Assembly: GCA_900553885.1 (NCBI GenBank)
Contig: USFD01000010.1
Span: 1 to 52,789, forward strand
Reading direction: 5' to 3'
DNA: 52,789 nucleotides
Source: an uncultured Ruminococcus sp.
GTDB taxonomy: Bacteria > Bacillota > Clostridia > Lachnospirales > Lachnospiraceae
The notes under the pieces were generated by a model. The model made no database searches. It had not been told where the DNA came from and saw only the letters and a list, made by a program, of their open reading frames with translations. Position 1 is the stretch's first letter. The number at the start of each line of letters is the position of its first letter. Made by a program: the position numbers and the translations under genes. Below are positions 24,058 through 32,909 of the stretch, piece by piece.

Positions 24058-26673
24058 CTATTTTGCTTCATACCAGTTCTTTCCTGTATGCATATCCACC
24101 AGCAGGGGCACAGAAAGACTGGCCGCATTTTCCATCTGATCCTTTAAAATTTTCTTCACTTCATCCAGCTCTGATTCTTCCGCCTCAATCAGCAGTTCAT
24201 CATGCACCTGAAGGATCAGGCGGGATTTCAGTTTCCGCTTTTTCAATTCATTATGCACGCCGATCATGGCAATTTTAATAATATCTGCCGCCGTTCCCTG
24301 GATCGGCGCGTTCATTGCCACCCGTTCCCCGAAATTTCTCTGCATAAAATTGCTGGATCTGAGCTCCGGCACCGGCCTGCGTCTGCCGTACAGAGTCACC
24401 GCATACCCTTTTTCCTTTGCGTTTGCCACACAGTCATCCAGAAACTTTTTGATTCCCGGATACGTTTCAAAATAGTGCTCGATATACTGAGCCGCCTCTT
24501 TTCTGGTTATACTCAGGTCCTGGCTCAGCCCGAAGGAACTGATCCCGTATACAATTCCGAAATTTACCGCTTTCGCATTGCGTCTCTGCAGATCTGTCAC
24601 TTCATCAAAAGGAGTATGAAATACCTGGGAAGCCGTCATCCTGTGAATATCCCGCGCTTCCCGGTAGGCCTGAATCAGCTGCTCATCCCCGGAACAGTGA
24701 GCCAGAATGCGCAGTTCAATCTGGGAATAATCGGCATCCACAAACACGAATCCATCTTCCGGCACGAAAACCTTGCGGATCAGACGGCCAAGTTCCATTC
24801 TTACCGGAATATTCTGCAGATTAGGTTCCGTACTGCTCAGACGGCCGGTTGCTGTCACTGTCTGATTAAATTTCCCGTGAATCCGCCCGTCGCTTTCTAT
24901 ATAGGCCGCAAGGCCATCGGCATAAGTCGACTTCAGCTTTGCCAGCTGTCTGTATTCCAGAATCTTTGCCACGATCGGGTAATCCACAGCCAGTTTTTCC
25001 AGAACATCCGCCGCCGTAGAATAGCCTGTCTTTGTCTTTTTTGCATGGGGCATCTGAAGTTTTTCAAAAAGAATAACTCCCAGCTGTTTCGGAGAATTGA
25101 TATTAAACACTTCACCGGCCATCTTATATATTTCCTGCTCCAGTTCAGAAATTCTTGCGCCAAGCTGATCCCCGTATATTTTCAGTGCCTCTCCCTCTAC
25201 TTTTATTCCTGCCTGTTCCATCTCATACAGTGTAAATACAAGAGGCATCTCGATTTCTCTGAAAAGCCGGTCCATTCCCTCTTCTTCCAGTTTCTTTTCC
25301 AGAAGCGGCGCCGCCGCAAAAGCAGTATATGCCGCATAACAGGATCTGGCTGCAGCGTCCAGTTTTTCATCGATCAGAATCCCCAGCTGCTCCCTTGCCA
25401 CATCCGTATAATCATAGTCGCTTTTCAGCGGATTCAGCAGATAAGCCGCCAGAATCACATCAAAGCTGTTCTCCGGCTGCGCTTCCGGCAGATAGGAAAG
25501 GTATTCTTTCAGCCCGCACACCGCAAAGCACGGGACAGTTCCCGCAAGCTCCGAAAGCTCTGAAAAAAGGAAGTCCATATCCGTCTCCATTGTACAGGGA
25601 ATCGTATAAATCCGATCTGTTCCGAAAGCAAGCGCAATCCTGCCAAATCCGGAAGGATGGGCAAACAGGGGCAGAACATTTCCCGGATCCTTGGAAAACG
25701 CAGCGCCTGCCCGCTCTGCCTGCCTTGCCTCTGCAAAGATCTGCTGTATTTCTTCCCTGTCTGACACCTCCCGGAAACAGGCTTCTATGGCATTTCCTTC
25801 CGTTTCGACATCAAAGCGGCTCAGCATATTCTTAAACTGAAGGCGTTGAAATAATTCATGAGCCTCTTTTGTGTAGGGATTTTCATACCTTGCTTTTTCC
25901 AGATCAAAGCAGATGTCCGCATGGGTATCTATTGTGGCAAGTGCCTTGCTCATTTTTGCCTGTTCCCAGTATTCCTGCAGATTTTTACTTGCCCTGGGCG
26001 GCTTTATCTCTTCTGCATGATCATGGGCATTTTCGATGGTTTTGTATTCCTGTATGATTTTTGTAGCCGTCTTTTCCCCGATTCCGGGTACGCCGGGAAT
26101 ATTGTCGGAAGCATCACCCATAAGAGCCTTTACATCAATAAACTCTGCCGGAGTGACCCCATATTTTTCTTTTACCTCCGCAGCGTTATAATCCTCCACT
26201 TCTGTTCTGCCCTGCTTTGTCTTCGGAATCCTGATTTTTACATGTTCCGTAGCAAGCTGCAGCGTATCTCTGTCCCCGGAAATAACTGCCACATCCATAC
26301 CTTTTTCTTCACATATCCGTGAAATAGTTCCGAGCAGGTCATCCGCCTCCAGTCCGGCCTGTTCAATAATTTCAATATTCATAGCCTGCAGAACTTCCTT
26401 GATTACCGGTACCTGCTGGCGCAGTTCTTCTGCCATGGGCTTTCTCGTTCCCTTGTAGTCCGCATACATCTCATGCCTGAATGTAGGTGCATGTACATCA
26501 AAGGTTACGGTCAGATATTCCGGCTGTTCTTCGTCCAGTATTTTAAACATGATATTCAGGAATCCATACACGGCATTTGTGTGGAGTCCTTCGGAATTCG
26601 TCAGATCCGGCACCCCGTAAAAGGCCCGGTTTAAAATACTGTGTCCGTCTATCAGTACGATCTTTTCTCTCAT
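24058..26673 (-). CDS. polA: DNA polymerase I
   Basis: Repair and Okazaki-fragment polymerase of 871 residues. The N-terminal 5'-3' exonuclease (about 1-300) has LIDGHSILNRAF and GDASDNIPGVPGIGEKTA. The middle domain (about 300-470) lacks a visible DxE proofreading motif, as in many Firmicutes. The polymerase domain carries motif A DADYSQIELRILAH, motif B RRNAKAVNFGIVYG and motif C QVHDEL. I chose the ATG at 26673, about 11 bases after GGGAG. An in-frame frame extends upstream over the predicted promoter and is not used. Confidence 0.96.
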   Translation of the reverse strand: MREKIVLIDGHSILNRAFYGVPDLTNSEGLHTNAVYGFLNIMFKILDEEQPEYLTVTFDVHAPTFRHEMYADYKGTRKPMAEELRQQVPVIKEVLQAMNIEIIEQAGLEADDLLGTISRICEEKGMDVAVISGDRDTLQLATEHVKIRIPKTKQGRTEVEDYNAAEVKEKYGVTPAEFIDVKALMGDASDNIPGVPGIGEKTATKIIQEYKTIENAHDHAEEIKPPRASKNLQEYWEQAKMSKALATIDTHADICFDLEKARYENPYTKEAHELFQRLQFKNMLSRFDVETEGNAIEACFREVSDREEIQQIFAEARQAERAGAAFSKDPGNVLPLFAHPSGFGRIALAFGTDRIYTIPCTMETDMDFLFSELSELAGTVPCFAVCGLKEYLSYLPEAQPENSFDVILAAYLLNPLKSDYDYTDVAREQLGILIDEKLDAAARSCYAAYTAFAAAPLLEKKLEEEGMDRLFREIEMPLVFTLYEMEQAGIKVEGEALKIYGDQLGARISELEQEIYKMAGEVFNINSPKQLGVILFEKLQMPHAKKTKTGYSTAADVLEKLAVDYPIVAKILEYRQLAKLKSTYADGLAAYIESDGRIHGKFNQTVTATGRLSSTEPNLQNIPVRMELGRLIRKVFVPEDGFVFVDADYSQIELRILAHCSGDEQLIQAYREARDIHRMTASQVFHTPFDEVTDLQRRNAKAVNFGIVYGISSFGLSQDLSITRKEAAQYIEHYFETYPGIKKFLDDCVANAKEKGYAVTLYGRRRPVPELRSSNFMQRNFGERVAMNAPIQGTAADIIKIAMIGVHNELKKRKLKSRLILQVHDELLIEAEESELDEVKKILKDQMENAASLSVPLLVDMHTGKNWYEAK

Positions 26674-26721
26674 CTGCCATACTTCTCCCTTCCGGATAAT
26701 CCGATTTTCACTCAATAGTAA

Positions 26722-26750
26722 AGTATACACTAAACTCCCTCTTTTTTAAA
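26722..26750 (-). promoter_or_regulatory. Probable promoter of polA
   Basis: On the minus strand -10 TATACT (26722-26727) preceded by TG, and a weaker -35 TTTAAA (26745-26750), with a 17-base spacer. It lies between the divergent polA and HAD genes. Confidence 0.5.
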
Positions 26751-26812
26751 GGCTGATTTTATGGTATTATGAGTAACAGTTCAGAATCAGAATCAGGAAA
26801 AGGAGCCGTTTT

Positions 26813-27439
26813 ATGGACAGTATTATCTTTGATGTAGACGGAACACTGTGGAATTCCACAGAAAGCGTGGCCCGGTCATGGAACCTGGCGATACAGGAAA
26901 AATCATCTTTGAATCTTACAATTACAGAGGAAGCACTGGAAAAAGTTTTCGGGAAAACCATGACAGAAATCGCCGACACACTTTTCCCCTGTCTTCCGGA
27001 AAAAGAACGTATGGATTTACTGGATACTTGTTTTGAGTATGAGAACCGCTATCTTGAAACTCATCCCGGGAAACTGTTTGACGGTGTTGCCGATACACTG
27101 GCAGCACTTTCCAGAGAGTATCCGCTTTTCATTGTCAGCAACTGCCAGCAGGGTTATATTGAAGTACTGCTGCGCACCTGTTCTCTGGAGCCTTTTATTA
27201 AAGATCATCTGTGTTTTGGTGAAACACAGACTTCCAAAGGTCAGACCATCCGCACACTTATGAAAAGGAACAATCTGAAAGATCCCGTTTATGTGGGCGA
27301 CACCCAGGGCGATGCCGACGCCTGTGCCGAGGCAGGGATTCCTTTTATCTTCGCCGGATACGGCTTCGGCGATGTGCCGGATGCCAGAATGCGCATCTGC
27401 AGATTCACAGATCTGACAGAACTTGTCTCTCAATTATGA
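26813..27439 (+). CDS. HAD-family phosphatase, phosphoglycolate phosphatase-like
   Basis: A 208-residue HAD hydrolase. Motif I is IIFDVDGTLWNST (Asp7, Asp9), motif II is FIVSNCQQG, and motif III/IV is YVGDTQGDADAC. The small helical cap between residues 15 and 80 suggests a small phosphorylated metabolite as substrate; the exact one is unknown. AAGGAG stands 7 bases before the ATG. It is divergent from polA and ended by a clear terminator. Confidence 0.88.
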   Translation: MDSIIFDVDGTLWNSTESVARSWNLAIQEKSSLNLTITEEALEKVFGKTMTEIADTLFPCLPEKERMDLLDTCFEYENRYLETHPGKLFDGVADTLAALSREYPLFIVSNCQQGYIEVLLRTCSLEPFIKDHLCFGETQTSKGQTIRTLMKRNNLKDPVYVGDTQGDADACAEAGIPFIFAGYGFGDVPDARMRICRFTDLTELVSQL

Positions 27440-27459
27440 ATATAAAATCATACAGCAAC

Positions 27460-27497
27460 GGGCTGCTTCATCCGGTACATTCCCGATGAAGCAGCCC
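27460..27497 (+). terminator. Terminator after the HAD gene
   Basis: A 13-bp perfect stem (27460-27472 and 27485-27497) with a 12-base loop, followed by a T-rich stretch on the plus strand. The convergent DUF368 gene may also use it. Confidence 0.8.
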
Positions 27498-27569
27498 ATC
27501 TCTCTTTCTGTCTGAAATTTTCCATTCCATACCGGATCTGAGGACAATTTCTTCCGGATAACATTTCTG

Positions 27570-28412
27570 TCATCCCACCTCTACACTGCTGTTAAACCGG
27601 TCCAGAATAAGGGCCGCCACAATTCCCACGACAAGGCATATAATATTTATAACGCAGGACTGTACAGAAACAGTAAAACTCTTAAACGGGATAATTACAA
27701 TTGTAGCCGCCACAACAATACCAACAATGGCATGGAATGCATAGGTATAATACCGATCAAAAAGCAGATTAATCAGTTTCGCCAGGCAGATTACAGTAGC
27801 AAGAGCACCGATTCCGCCAGGAACAAGAATATTCATATTAAGGCTGCCGATTCCATCCACAAAAGGTGTATAAAGTCCCACCGGCATCAGGAGAGTCGAA
27901 AAACTCATACCAGGTGCAATTATACTAAGCGCAAGACAGAATCCGCAGAACAGATACCATCCGAATCCCGGCATTATTACGATAGAAGAAACTCCCAGGG
28001 CAAGCAGCAGGGCAAGAACCACGACAAATGCGACTATCATGGAAATATAAGACCCTTTTTTTCTTCCCTGCTCTCCCGCTTCTCTCCACAAAGACGGAAG
28101 CATTCCTGTAATCAGCCCGACAAACAGGCAGACAGAAGGATTTTCATATTTTTCCAGTACAAATGCCAGAAGTTTGGCAACTCCCAAGAATCCCACTGCC
28201 GCTCCTATAATATAAGGGATCAGCCTGGGCACATGCGTCTTAAAATTCCGGAACGGATTGGCCAGCAGTTCCATAACCGGTTTATAGATTCCAAAAATAA
28301 CGCTCAGAACTCCTCCTGAAATACCGGGCAGCACAGCTCCCAGGCCGATCAGAGCCCCCTGTACCACATGGAATATCAGTTTTGCCGGCGAATTGTTTTC
28401 TGATTTTTTCAT
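27570..28412 (-). CDS. DUF368 membrane protein, probable undecaprenyl-phosphate translocase (PopT-like)
   Basis: A 280-residue polytopic protein with about eight membrane segments. The N-terminal QGALIGLGAVLPGISGG and the later LALSIIAPGMSFS are the two pseudo-repeat motifs of DUF368. Members of this family have been shown to return undecaprenyl phosphate across the membrane for cell-wall synthesis. Its own promoter lies at 28481-28509. The family call is firm; transport function is taken from the family. Confidence 0.88.
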   Translation of the reverse strand: MKKSENNSPAKLIFHVVQGALIGLGAVLPGISGGVLSVIFGIYKPVMELLANPFRNFKTHVPRLIPYIIGAAVGFLGVAKLLAFVLEKYENPSVCLFVGLITGMLPSLWREAGEQGRKKGSYISMIVAFVVVLALLLALGVSSIVIMPGFGWYLFCGFCLALSIIAPGMSFSTLLMPVGLYTPFVDGIGSLNMNILVPGGIGALATVICLAKLINLLFDRYYTYAFHAIVGIVVAATIVIIPFKSFTVSVQSCVINIICLVVGIVAALILDRFNSSVEVG

Positions 28413-28480
28413 TGTCTATCCTTTGATCTGCAGCTCCGGGGCAGCAGATCATCTTCCTTTCTTTTTGATTACAAAATCTT

Positions 28481-28509
28481 ATTTTATCATATATAAGTAT
28501 GTATGTCAT
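28481..28509 (-). promoter_or_regulatory. Promoter of the DUF368 gene
   Basis: On the minus strand -35 ATGACA (28504-28509) and -10 TAAAAT (28481-28486) with a 17-base spacer, about 70 bases upstream of the start codon. Confidence 0.6.
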
Positions 28510-28648
28510 CCAAAAAATATGGCAGAAAATTGTCACTCTGAACCTTTCTTATATTTCCGTAATAAATTGTACCGGGATGCATATCCCCTTCTCCCTTGTT
28601 CTTAACTACTGTAAGAGTTCCCGGCATAAAACTTTAGTTAAATAAAAA

Positions 28649-28695
28649 GATGGAACAATGCAGCCGCCGCAAAAACGATCCGCTTCTGTCCCACC
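28649..28695 (-). terminator. Probable terminator after the glucosaminidase gene
   Basis: Nine-base arms (28649-28657 and 28687-28695) pair in the minus-strand RNA with two G-U pairs and are followed by TTTTTATTT. The loop is long (29 bases) and may hold a further small stem. Confidence 0.5.
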
Positions 28696-28718
28696 TCTAT
28701 CATCGAAACTCTTAATTA

Positions 28719-30875
28719 TTAAAATCCGCTATTTTTCCTCTGCATCAGTACTGCTCCTGCCAGCAGAACAGAACCTGCCGCCAGCACAGCCCACAAAGTC
28801 AGATTGCTGAAATCTCCGGTCCTGGGTGCTGTTTTCTCAGCCGGCTGAGTATATTTCACAGAAACCGCAGGTAGCGCACCGGATTCTTTTTCCGGATTCT
28901 CCTCTGCAGCGCCGGATTCTTTTCCTGGATTCTCCTCTGCAGCACCGGATTCTTTTCCTGAATTCTCATCTGCAGGATCGGATTCTTTCTCCAGGCCGGC
29001 TGACAGTACAGATTCTTCCATCTGATTTTCTTCTTTCTCTGATTCAGTTTCTATACTGTCCGTCTCAATGCCACCGCCGGCCCCGTCCGAAGGAAGGATG
29101 TTCTCATTTTCCGGAAGTTCCTTGTCCAGCTGAACCTCTTCTTCCGGCTGCGATCCGTTCTGTCCTGTTACGCCCTCTTCCGGCTCCGGAACTGTATCAT
29201 CTGGTTTCTCATCCTTATCCTCCGTATCCGTGACAGCATCTGACGGTTTCTGCTGCGTTCCTGAAGGTTCATCCGTTTTCTCCGGCTTCTGTTCCGTTTC
29301 CGGAGAATTCATACCGGTATCTGAGGATTCCTGATCATTTCCAGTCACTTCCTCTGTATCTTCCGGTTTTGCCTCCGGCTCCGGCTCTTCCTGATCCGGC
29401 TTACTTCCGTTATTCACAATACGGACGTAATCTGCGGAAATATAGGCATACATCTCATTAAAATCATACTCCGCGCTTTTCGTAAGACCTGTGCGGCTGC
29501 TGTTAAGGACTCCCTCGCTCTGAATCTTATAAAATCCATTCTCCGTCCGGGAGCCAAGCACTGATACAGGATACACCGGCAGAGATCCTGTCGTATATAA
29601 AACGGAAGACTCTGTGGAAGCCTGACTCCGGATATTCACGCCAGAGCCTCCTTTTAAAATTCCAAGGGTACAGATTCCTGCATCTTTACCGCCTCCAAGG
29701 CCGTCAAGAATCCATGCGATTGCTGCTGCCTTCTCTCCCCAGTAGGGATCGGAAGCATATCTTACGTTAATACCGCCGCCTTTATTTCCAAGGTACCCGC
29801 CGTTATAAGACCAGTTTTCCGGATACAGATACGCTTTTGACATATGACTGCCCATAAACTGCCGGATACATTCCTCCACAGAAGAAAAGCGGTCTGCACT
29901 TTCTCCCGGCGAAGAATCCACAGCATTCAGGCCGAACAGATTATTTTTCTGCTGACAGATACTGCTCATTCCCCATCCGCTCTCATTGGCTGCAATACTC
30001 AGTGCCAGAAGTGCATTGACCCCATAGGCATTCTGATATGTAATAAATGATTTTCCTGTATTTCTCAGCTTTGAAGAGCTGTCTGTCCTGCTGCCGGTCA
30101 AAAAATCCAGTTCGTCCGCGCTGTACCCCGTCTGACTTCTAAGGGGCAGGAACTGGTAATAATTATAGAACGGCTCAGACGCATTTACGGAATTCGCTCT
30201 GGATCCATCCCGGTAATCTGAAAGCATCTTTTCATAATCTTCATAAAAATAATGTCCGTCATAACTGAAATATCTGACGCCTTCCCTTAAACAGGACGGA
30301 GCCGTTCCATTATTGATCTGAGAATACTCAGCTGTTTTCAGATTCTGGGAAATGTAATGAATCATTTTTCCGGAAGATACAGTATAATAGCTGACAGAAT
30401 TTTTGTAAGTGGAATAATTAACCACCTCGACATCCTCTGCATCCACCGTACCTGTCATGCCGGCAAGCATAAACCGGATCTTTCCGCCGGAAATACCAAG
30501 GCACGCCGCATCAGCGCCGTATGCGCCGTTTGTATACCCGGTCTCACCGGTTGACTCATCTGTATAATAAGTCACTTTGTTGCCTCCGGTATTAAAGTTC
30601 ACAACCATTGTTCCCGATACCGCCCGGGAATACAATGCAATTCCGCCTGCTTCATTTTCTACCGAGCCATCTTCCTCCTCCACAGAGTAAATATTCGCGT
30701 TTTCATCCATTACCGTTGTTTCTTCAAGACGCTGGCTGTTTTCGTCCTGAATCTCTGCTGCTTCGGATGACGTCTCCCCTTGTTTCTCCTCCGCGCTGCT
30801 TTTTGTGACGGGCAGTACAGACAGTACCATACACGTCAGAAGCGAGCATACCAGTAACTTTCTCTTTTTTCTCAT
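28719..30875 (-). CDS. Secreted, sortase-anchored N-acetylglucosaminidase with SH3-like domain
   Basis: A 718-residue surface autolysin-like enzyme. A signal peptide (residues 1-28) is followed by a variable N-terminal region, a GH73-type glucosaminidase domain (about 275-395; the likely catalytic glutamate is Glu298 in AANESGWGMS, with QQKNNLFGLNA after it), a bacterial SH3-like segment (GGSGVNIRSQAS, near 409-475), a long acidic Pro/Glu/Asp-rich stretch with an 11-residue tandem repeat, and a C-terminal PRTGD sortase-type motif (near 684) with a hydrophobic helix and basic tail. The best ribosome site (GGAGG) lies 15 bases from the ATG, which is longer than usual. Confidence 0.88.
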   Translation of the reverse strand: MRKKRKLLVCSLLTCMVLSVLPVTKSSAEEKQGETSSEAAEIQDENSQRLEETTVMDENANIYSVEEEDGSVENEAGGIALYSRAVSGTMVVNFNTGGNKVTYYTDESTGETGYTNGAYGADAACLGISGGKIRFMLAGMTGTVDAEDVEVVNYSTYKNSVSYYTVSSGKMIHYISQNLKTAEYSQINNGTAPSCLREGVRYFSYDGHYFYEDYEKMLSDYRDGSRANSVNASEPFYNYYQFLPLRSQTGYSADELDFLTGSRTDSSSKLRNTGKSFITYQNAYGVNALLALSIAANESGWGMSSICQQKNNLFGLNAVDSSPGESADRFSSVEECIRQFMGSHMSKAYLYPENWSYNGGYLGNKGGGINVRYASDPYWGEKAAAIAWILDGLGGGKDAGICTLGILKGGSGVNIRSQASTESSVLYTTGSLPVYPVSVLGSRTENGFYKIQSEGVLNSSRTGLTKSAEYDFNEMYAYISADYVRIVNNGSKPDQEEPEPEAKPEDTEEVTGNDQESSDTGMNSPETEQKPEKTDEPSGTQQKPSDAVTDTEDKDEKPDDTVPEPEEGVTGQNGSQPEEEVQLDKELPENENILPSDGAGGGIETDSIETESEKEENQMEESVLSAGLEKESDPADENSGKESGAAEENPGKESGAAEENPEKESGALPAVSVKYTQPAEKTAPRTGDFSNLTLWAVLAAGSVLLAGAVLMQRKNSGF
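28881..28979 (-). repeat. Three tandem 33-bp coding repeats
   Basis: Three near-identical 33-bp units (28881-28913, 28914-28946, 28947-28979) followed by a partial fourth. They encode the 11-residue unit NPGKESGAAEE in the wall-spanning region of the glucosaminidase. Only a few base changes separate the units, so repeat number may vary between strains. Confidence 0.9.
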
Positions 30876-31005
30876 CGTTCGTATACTTTCCCTCCTTAAC
30901 TCCTTATTAATTATGATTGATACTGATACAGTTTCAGCCTAACATGTTTCCAATTGCAATGCAAGTTATATTTTCAAAGCATCGAATACACGTATACAAT
31001 ATTCC

Positions 31006-31029
31006 ACCCCGGAGCAATAGCCCCGGGGT
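31006..31029 (-). terminator. Hairpin after the phage amidase gene
   Basis: A 10-bp GC-rich stem with a 4-base loop (one G-U pair), immediately after the amidase stop codon. The U-tract is weak, but the position at the end of the phage late genes fits a terminator. Confidence 0.6.
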
Positions 31030-31032
31030 AAG

Positions 31033-31977
31033 TTATTCTGCGGCCTGTTTATTTGCCCATCTCTGCAGCGCACAGACAGTATCTTCACCCATGTAACCGT
31101 CAACGGTAACACAAAGCTTTTTCTGCCATGTCATGATCGTCTTCTTGCCCATGAATCCGTCGTCCTTTTCTCCGACGTACCTCTGCATGGCGCCGATCAG
31201 ATCCGAGCCGTTCCCCGTACCTTTGAAATCCCATGAACCAGAAGCAGCTCTGAGCAAATATTTCTTCTGAGCAGGATCCTGGTTTGATACAATCCCGTCA
31301 ACCGGAGTTTTAAATATCCGCTGAAGCCTCTTTGTGGTATCTTTTCCCCACCATCCATCTTCTTTAATCTGTGTCGGTTTTGATACCGAAGCTGACGGCT
31401 TGGATGTACTTGCCGCCGGTTTGGATTCCGCCGGCTTTGACGTAGCTGCCGCTGATCCGGACACTTTAATGCCAAACACACTCAGGATCCCCTTTGCAAT
31501 GTCATCCATCTGCCCATTGAAAATTTTAACATCCTGTGCATTGGTAATAAACCCGCATTCAAGCAGGCGGTAGGGATATCCTTTCGCGGCCGCCCGTTTT
31601 GGATTTGCCAGATCGCTGCGTTTTACAATTGTACTGGCTCTGCCCGGAAGAATACCAGAAATAAATTCTGCCAGGGCCTTGTCATATTTATCCGGATCAT
31701 ATCCGGAATTAATGATAACATGGCCGCCGCGGGCAGAGGATGCAGATGCTCCGTCCATATGCAGCTCTACAATCTGCCAGTCTTTTGAGATGTTCAGAGA
31801 ACTGATCAGGTTATCCTTATACCAGTCCCGGCTTGTATCTCCGACTGTAACATTGTCGCCGCCGTACGCTTTTATCTTCTTTGCCAGCGCACGAACTCTT
31901 TCATATTCTTTATATCCGTTTCCGGATGCTCCCGGGTCTCCGTCTCCATGTCCTGCAATAATAAAAATATGTACCAT
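31033..31977 (-). CDS. Phage endolysin: N-acetylmuramoyl-L-alanine amidase
   Basis: A 314-residue endolysin. The N-terminal amidase_3-type domain (1-170) shows the zinc ligands His9 (IIAGHGDGDPGA), Glu24 or Glu26 (GYKEYER), and a later His in VELHMDGA, with the catalytic Glu in LLECGFITNAQD. A low-complexity Ser/Lys/Pro linker (about 173-200) leads to a C-terminal repeat-rich peptidoglycan-binding region (WWGKDTTKRLQ, DGFMGKKTIMTWQ, DGYMGEDTVCALQ). It follows the holin gene, the standard lysis order. The reading frame is intact. Confidence 0.92.
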   Translation of the reverse strand: MVHIFIIAGHGDGDPGASGNGYKEYERVRALAKKIKAYGGDNVTVGDTSRDWYKDNLISSLNISKDWQIVELHMDGASASSARGGHVIINSGYDPDKYDKALAEFISGILPGRASTIVKRSDLANPKRAAAKGYPYRLLECGFITNAQDVKIFNGQMDDIAKGILSVFGIKVSGSAAATSKPAESKPAASTSKPSASVSKPTQIKEDGWWGKDTTKRLQRIFKTPVDGIVSNQDPAQKKYLLRAASGSWDFKGTGNGSDLIGAMQRYVGEKDDGFMGKKTIMTWQKKLCVTVDGYMGEDTVCALQRWANKQAAE

Positions 31978-32022
31978 ATTCTTCTACTCCTTTCCGTTGC
32001 GACGTCGCAACACATCCAACTG

Positions 32023-32265
32023 TTAAGCTTCTTTCGAATCTTCTATACCTGCTTCCGGAATACCGGCAATTGACGTCAGTATGCTGATTGCTCCAGCCAG
32101 CACCGACGCAGATACTACATACTTCCAGTCCACCTGGCCAAGCACTGCCGCCGTGCCGATCCCTGCAATGGCAGCCTGAGCCACTGTCTTTACTGCCCTT
32201 ATGCCTGCGGCCTTCAGCCACTTCTTCGTATTTACAGATACTTTAAATACGCAATTTTTAAACAT
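32023..32265 (-). CDS. Phage holin (r1t-like)
   Basis: An 80-residue membrane protein with two hydrophobic segments (about residues 25-45 and 50-68) and the sequence AGIRAVKTVAQAAIAGIGTA followed by TSIAGIPE, typical of the r1t/phage holin group. It forms the membrane lesion that lets the amidase reach the wall. The ATG at 32265 follows AAAGGTGG and lies 1 base after the stop of the upstream gene. Confidence 0.88.
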   Translation of the reverse strand: MFKNCVFKVSVNTKKWLKAAGIRAVKTVAQAAIAGIGTAAVLGQVDWKYVVSASVLAGAISILTSIAGIPEAGIEDSKEA

Positions 32266-32266
32266 A

Positions 32267-32479
32267 TTATTCTTCCACCTTTCTTTCCAGATCTTCAATC
32301 CTGTGATTGGCCACTTTTACTTTTTCTTCAAGAAGATACGTCCTTTCCACCACAGAATTATGCTTTTCGACTTTCTTCTCAAGCTGTTCTATCCGGTACT
32401 TTATAAGCTGGGTACCGCCGAAGCTCCCGATCAGTGTACCGATCAGAGAAAGAACAGCAACTATAACTGTGTCCGGCAT
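32267..32479 (-). CDS. Small phage membrane coiled-coil protein (lysis module)
   Basis: Seventy residues: an N-terminal membrane helix (PDTVIVAVLSLIGTLIGSF) and a charged coiled coil (KKVEKHN through EDLERKVEE). Small proteins of this kind (XhlA- or Bhl-like) precede holins in many Firmicutes phages and help lysis. The ATG at 32479 follows GAAGGGAG. Function is inferred from position and layout only. Confidence 0.7.
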   Translation of the reverse strand: MPDTVIVAVLSLIGTLIGSFGGTQLIKYRIEQLEKKVEKHNSVVERTYLLEEKVKVANHRIEDLERKVEE

Positions 32480-32523
32480 TTTTGTCTCCCTTCTATAAAG
32501 ATATGCATAAAAATAAGACCGGT

Positions 32524-32889
32524 TCACGGTCTGTCTCTGATGCCCATATTCTCACCTTTGTCGTACTGTTCTGCAATAAATGCAGAGTGTTCCTGAGTTG
32601 TAGATGTCATCACACCTGCTTTCAACTGAACCTTATCCACATCATCCAGCGCAAATGCAAAATACTTTTTCTTATCGAACGTCATCTCTACGGGTGTGGT
32701 TTCGATATCATCCCAGTCTACTATTCCCGTATAATCTTTCAGAGTTCCCGCCCCAATACGGTTAAAAATTACCTTGTCACCTTTGATCTCTGACGGCGGA
32801 GTTGCCAGCACATCCGCGATTGACACGGAATGGAAGTTTGCAATCAGTGCTCCCTCCCACAGTGTCGGTTTAAAATTATCAACTGACAT
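32524..32889 (-). pseudogene. Truncated phage major coat protein gene
   Basis: The first about 110 residues match the start of a P22-like/GP5-group coat protein (MSVDNFKPTLWEGALIANF, then DWDDIETTPVEMTFDKKKYF and FALDDVDKVQ), which normally has about 300 residues. The frame ends after an unrelated tail (MGIRDRP) and the next gene is a lysis protein, so the coat C-terminus and all tail genes have been lost between. It is placed directly after the scaffold gene as expected. Confidence 0.75.
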
Positions 32890-32909
32890 AATTTTTCATC
32901 CTCTCTTTC

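Larger units (their letters stand above)
28413..28718. other. Intergenic stretch of 306 bases between DUF368 and the glucosaminidase gene
   Basis: The part next to DUF368 holds its promoter (28481-28509). The part next to the glucosaminidase gene holds a terminator-like hairpin (28649-28695). Between them (about 28510-28648) I see AT-rich DNA with no gene or clear structure. Confidence 0.6.

Noticed and set aside
28881..28979. Regular repeats that could suggest a CRISPR array
   Set aside because: Units are contiguous, have no spacers, and stay in frame inside a surface protein gene.
30950..31032. Left attachment site as a copy of the tRNA-Leu 3' end
   Set aside because: No match to the T arm or acceptor end of tRNA-Leu was found near the left border of the prophage remnant.
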